Both the position numbers and the translations under genes were made by a program. A stretch of 8,349 nt of DNA. It comes from JBBDIO01 sp040880365 (GTDB lineage: Bacteria; Chloroflexota; Anaerolineae; Caldilineales; Caldilineaceae). The stretch covers positions 1-8,349 of the forward strand of contig JBBDIO010000027.1 of assembly GCA_040880365.1 (NCBI GenBank). The letters run 5' to 3'. Positions 5,327-8,349 of this stretch are shown piece after piece (position 1 is the stretch's first letter; every line of letters starts with the position of its first letter). Under the pieces are notes generated by a model. The model was not told the origin of the DNA and searched no databases. It was given only the letters and a program-made list of their open reading frames with translations.

Positions 5327-6157
5327 CTAGCCAAAGCGTCCGGTGATGTAATCTTCCGTCTGCTTGTGCGACGGGCGTGTGAATATCTGTTTGGTCGGCC
5401 CATATTCCATAAGATGGCCCGTGCGGTGGTCATCGACCATAAAAAATGCGGTATAGTCGGAGACGCGCGCGGCCTGCTGCATGTTGTGGGTCACTACGAT
5501 GATCGTATAGTTTTGTACCAGGTCGCGCATGAGGTCTTCGATCTTGAGCGTGGCGATCGGGTCCAGGGCCGAAGCCGGTTCATCCATGAGAATGATTTCG
5601 GGTTTGACCGCGATGGTGCGGGCAATGCAGAGCCGCTGCTGCTGTCCACCCGATAGACCCAGCGCCGATTGGTGGAGCTTGTCTTTCACTTCCTCCCACA
5701 AGGCTGCGCCGCGCAATGCATTTTCTACCAACTCGTCCATATTCCCTTTGTGCCCGTTGATTTTGGCGCCCCAGGCAATATTTTCATAGATACTTTTGGG
5801 GAAGGGGTTGGGCTTTTGGAAGACCATGCCCACATGTTTGCGCACCTGAACCGGGTCTACGTTGCGGTCATAGATGTTTTGTCCGCCAAAGCGCACTGCG
5901 CCTTCGACCCGGGCGATGGGAATCAGATCGTTCATGCGGTTGAAACAGCGCAGGACCGTACTTTTGCCACAGCCCGAAGGGCCGATCATAGCCGTGATCT
6001 TGTTTTGCTGAATTTCCAGATTCACGTCGCGCACGGCATGGAAATCGCCATAGTAGACATTCATATTTTGGGTAACGACTGCCGAGTTGGGCGCGATGCC
6101 AGTGGGCTGCGACCGCGTGCCGGTTTCCTGGCGTCGTTCTGTATCGAGTTTGAGCAT
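5327..6157 (-). CDS. pstB: Phosphate import ATP-binding protein PstB (276 aa)
   Basis: The cytoplasmic ATPase of the Pst phosphate importer; two copies couple ATP hydrolysis to movement of phosphate through PstC and PstA. All ABC motifs are intact: Walker A GPSGCGKST at 59-67 (Lys65), Q-loop Gln114 in VFQKPNPFPKS, signature LSGGQQQR at 168-175, Walker B IILMDEP at 188-194 (Asp192, Glu193) and H-loop His224. YYGDFHAV at 35-42 and the C-terminal TEDYITGRFG are characteristic of PstB. The N-terminus has about 28 residues before the conserved core, a modest extension. The ATG at 6157 is 6 nt after the pstA stop, and its AAAGGAT ribosome binding site lies inside the last codons of pstA, so the two are translationally linked. 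Confidence 0.97.
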   Translation of the reverse strand: MLKLDTERRQETGTRSQPTGIAPNSAVVTQNMNVYYGDFHAVRDVNLEIQQNKITAMIGPSGCGKSTVLRCFNRMNDLIPIARVEGAVRFGGQNIYDRNVDPVQVRKHVGMVFQKPNPFPKSIYENIAWGAKINGHKGNMDELVENALRGAALWEEVKDKLHQSALGLSGGQQQRLCIARTIAVKPEIILMDEPASALDPIATLKIEDLMRDLVQNYTIIVVTHNMQQAARVSDYTAFFMVDDHRTGHLMEYGPTKQIFTRPSHKQTEDYITGRFG

Positions 6158-6163
6158 GGTGCG

Positions 6164-8308
6164 TTATATCCTTTGCCGACTATAGTGATTGCGCAGCAAC
6201 ACGGCGGCGGCGTTCATGGTGAGCAGTAAGAGCAATAGCACGATAATCGCGGCTGCGGCCAGATTGCGAAATTCGGGCTGGGGGCGCGAGGTCCACTGGT
6301 AGATCAGGATGGGCAGCGTCGTAAATTTGGAAAATGGCCCATCGGGATCGAACAGAATGAATGTAGATGCGCCCACCACGACCAGGGGCGCGGTTTCGCC
6401 GATGGCCCGCGACATGGCGAGAATATTCCCCGTGAGAATGCCCGGAATGGCGCTGGGCAAAACGTGGCTCCAGATGGTTTGCCAGCGCGTCGCCCCCAGA
6501 CCATAGGCGGCCTGGCGAATGGAAGCCGGCACCGCGCGCACGGCTTCGCGGGCGTTGATGATGATGATGGGCAGAATCAGCAGGCCCAGTGTAAGCCCCG
6601 CCGAGATGACTGTGCGCCCGTTGGCGGTGGTGGGATCGGTGAGGCCCAGAAAGGTGCCGCTGGTGAGCGGTTCCATCACGCGCACGAAAATGGTCAACCC
6701 CAGCATACCATAGATGATGGACGGCACGCCGGCGAGATTGGCGATATTGGTTTCGATGGTCTGGTTGAACCAGTTGTCTGCCGCGTATTCTTCCAGATAG
6801 ATGGCAGCGCCCACGCCCACGGGCAGGGCGAACAGCAGCGTGATCAGGATTACCCACAGCGAGCCGAGAATTGCCACGCGGATGCCGGAAAATTCGGGCC
6901 GCGACGATTGGGCTGTGGTGAGAAAGCCGGCGGTGATCCAACTGCGAAATTCCAGTTCGGCACCGGGGATCTGGGAGGCTGCTTCTTCGATTTCTGCGCG
7001 GCGCAGCAGCGAGTCGGTCAATGACCACGAACGTGCGATGGTCGGGTTGACTACACGCTCCAACACTAATTCATACACGTTGCGTTGTGTGCGCTCGGTA
7101 AAGGGTTGGTCACTTTCCAGCCGCCGCAAGAGACCTGCCGACACATTTTCTTCCAAAATAGCGAGTAGCGTCTCTTTGGGGAGTTCGTGCAATTCCTGGT
7201 CGAACATGGCTTCGACAAAGAAATCCAGCGTGCCGCTATCGCGCCCTGGCACATAGCGATTGATAGGCTGGGCGGGCCAGTCGGGGTTGACATCGGACCA
7301 CAGCGTCGCTTCACTGAAAACAGCCCGCAATTCTTCGGACGTGGCACCCTGGAGGAAGCTGTTTTCTGTGCTCACCACCACGGCGACGGCATCGTTGCCC
7401 ACTTGAAAACCAATCGGGTTGCGGCGGGCGCGGGTACACTCGTCGAATTCGGGGCGGCGGATTTCCCGGCTGGATGCGGCAATGTCGCTGCCGTCGCGCT
7501 GGCAAAATTCGGCAAAGCCGGCGCGGGTGCCCACAAAGCTGTTTTCGGCGCTGCCACCATACCCCGCCGCCGTATATTCCTGGAGCATTGTGGTGTTGAC
7601 AGGGAAGACAGTGGAACTGCCCACAATCTCAAATTCGCCCTGGCTGGGGATGGCGGGCGCGTCTGTGGCTGTTGTGCCCAGCGCGGCGTTGAGGCTGGCC
7701 CTATTGCGTGCTATTTCTGCATCGCTGAGGGGGAAATAGCCGATTTGAGACATGAAATCGTTGACATTGGCATTGACAAAATCTATATAGGCTGCGACTT
7801 CCGGTTTTTCCTGGAGGATAGACTCGGTGGTATAGAGATAGAGCGGGCGCGTGATGGGGTAGTCGCCGTCGGCCACATCATCGGGCTGGGGCAAGATGCC
7901 GTCTATTGTGATGGCGCGCAGGCGATCCTGATTTTGAGTGTAGTAGGCGAATCCAAAGAAGCCAATGCCATAGGGATCGGCGGCGATGCTGTCGACGAGC
8001 AGATCGTCGTCTTCACTTTCCACCACGTTGTCCATTGCCAGTATACGCCGCTCTTCAATGTCCAACTCGACCGTATCGGGATCGACTTCGTTTTGGATGG
8101 CGACATAGCCAAACGCGCCGTCAACGACATTATAGAGGAGCAGCAAAAGGGCCAGCACACCAAAACAGGTGGAGATCAAAAACGCGCTGCGCCAGATGAC
8201 GCTGCGCCGGCGTCGCCGCTGCATGATGGCGTTGCCGGTCTGGCTGAAAATGTGGCTTGCCGCCTCATCAGTAGGCGGCAAGGGGGGCGTAGCAGATTGT
8301 TGCGCCAT
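6164..8308 (-). CDS. pstA: Phosphate ABC transporter permease PstA with an inserted, circularly permuted PstS-like domain (714 aa)
   Basis: Inner-membrane channel subunit of the Pst importer. The N-terminus is cytoplasmic (RRRRR at 31-35), then TM1 at about 40-66. The permease core is at about 474-706: SGIRVAILGSLWVILIT (TM2), the conserved GAAIYLEEYA and LAGVPSIIYG, an EAA-like loop at about 588-624 that contacts PstB, AMSRAIGETAPL at 631-641, and a last TM at about 682-704. Between TM1 and TM2, facing outside, lie about 400 residues. Roughly 375-470 (LPKETLLAILEENVSAG, SWSLTDSLL, FRSWI) resemble the long loop I expect in Chloroflexota PstA. Residues about 85-372 are extra and look like PstS in permuted order. 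First comes the PstS C-terminal half (SEDDDLLV, YGIGFFGFAYY, DGDYPITRPLYLY, IGYFPL). Then comes the N-terminal half (IVGSSTVFPV at 228-237, AASSREI at 277-283, two cysteines C269 and C291, GNDAVAVVVS, PGRDSGTLDFF at 354-364). Its ATG shares one base with the pstC stop (TAATG), and GAGG lies upstream. Confidence 0.93.
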   Translation of the reverse strand: MAQQSATPPLPPTDEAASHIFSQTGNAIMQRRRRRSVIWRSAFLISTCFGVLALLLLLYNVVDGAFGYVAIQNEVDPDTVELDIEERRILAMDNVVESEDDDLLVDSIAADPYGIGFFGFAYYTQNQDRLRAITIDGILPQPDDVADGDYPITRPLYLYTTESILQEKPEVAAYIDFVNANVNDFMSQIGYFPLSDAEIARNRASLNAALGTTATDAPAIPSQGEFEIVGSSTVFPVNTTMLQEYTAAGYGGSAENSFVGTRAGFAEFCQRDGSDIAASSREIRRPEFDECTRARRNPIGFQVGNDAVAVVVSTENSFLQGATSEELRAVFSEATLWSDVNPDWPAQPINRYVPGRDSGTLDFFVEAMFDQELHELPKETLLAILEENVSAGLLRRLESDQPFTERTQRNVYELVLERVVNPTIARSWSLTDSLLRRAEIEEAASQIPGAELEFRSWITAGFLTTAQSSRPEFSGIRVAILGSLWVILITLLFALPVGVGAAIYLEEYAADNWFNQTIETNIANLAGVPSIIYGMLGLTIFVRVMEPLTSGTFLGLTDPTTANGRTVISAGLTLGLLILPIIIINAREAVRAVPASIRQAAYGLGATRWQTIWSHVLPSAIPGILTGNILAMSRAIGETAPLVVVGASTFILFDPDGPFSKFTTLPILIYQWTSRPQPEFRNLAAAAIIVLLLLLLTMNAAAVLLRNHYSRQRI

Positions 8309-8349
8309 TAGTCATACACCTCGCGGAATCGGTTGAGTATATAACGACT
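8308..8349 (-). CDS. pstC: Phosphate ABC transporter permease PstC, last 13 residues
   Basis: The frame enters from the right edge and ends SRYILNRFREVYD then TAA (8308-8310), overlapping the pstA start by one base. A basic, aromatic tail after the final membrane segment is usual for PstC, and pstC directly precedes pstA in most pst operons. The fragment is too short for identification by sequence alone, so the call rests on position. Confidence 0.65.
   Translation of the reverse strand, partial: SRYILNRFREVYD

Noticed and set aside
7187..8311. 374-codon plus-strand open frame opposite pstA
   Set aside because: Antisense shadow. The minus-strand frame encodes clear PstA and PstS motifs and membrane segments, while the plus frame has none and no ribosome binding site.

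Overview
The window looks like a contig piece from an uncultured bacterium, most likely a member of the Chloroflexota. This is inferred from the style of the Pst proteins (a PstA with a long external loop), moderately high GC, strong Shine-Dalgarno signals and an arsC gene inside a pst operon. No rRNA or tRNA is present, so the phylum is a guess. A run of exactly 100 N at 5001-5100 marks a scaffold gap, so this is a draft assembly.

Layout. (1) 1-1997, minus strand: a two-gene unit. An AAA+/STAND-type ATPase fused to a C-terminal PD-(D/E)XK (RecB-like) nuclease overlaps by one base the start of a DUF2779/Cas4-like nuclease gene that runs off the left edge. (2) 1998-2827: about 830 bp without a convincing protein gene. 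On the minus strand it holds a near-consensus sigma-70-type promoter (2637-2665), about 400 nt of stem-rich sequence, and a large hairpin followed by T6 (2233-2306). Together these look like a transcription unit for a structured RNA, or a long regulated leader, in front of the ATPase-nuclease pair. On the plus strand it holds the extended -10 promoter and ribosome binding site of the next gene. (3) 2828-3961, plus strand: a HisC/CobD-like PLP-dependent aminotransferase. (4) 3968-8349, minus strand: a phosphate-uptake operon in the order pstC (last 13 codons), pstA, pstB, arsC, phoU.

How the genes work together. PstC, PstA and PstB form the high-affinity phosphate importer, and PhoU couples transport to phosphate signalling. 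ArsC reduces arsenate, which enters through phosphate transporters. The main oddity is PstA: at 714 residues it is more than twice the usual size, because a complete but circularly permuted PstS-like phosphate-binding domain (C-terminal half first, then N-terminal half) sits in its external loop between TM1 and TM2. Three 11-bp direct repeats upstream of phoU have the spacing of a Pho-type operator.

The candidates for undescribed biology are the permuted receptor-in-permease PstA, and the structured RNA next to the ATPase-nuclease and DUF2779 pair.
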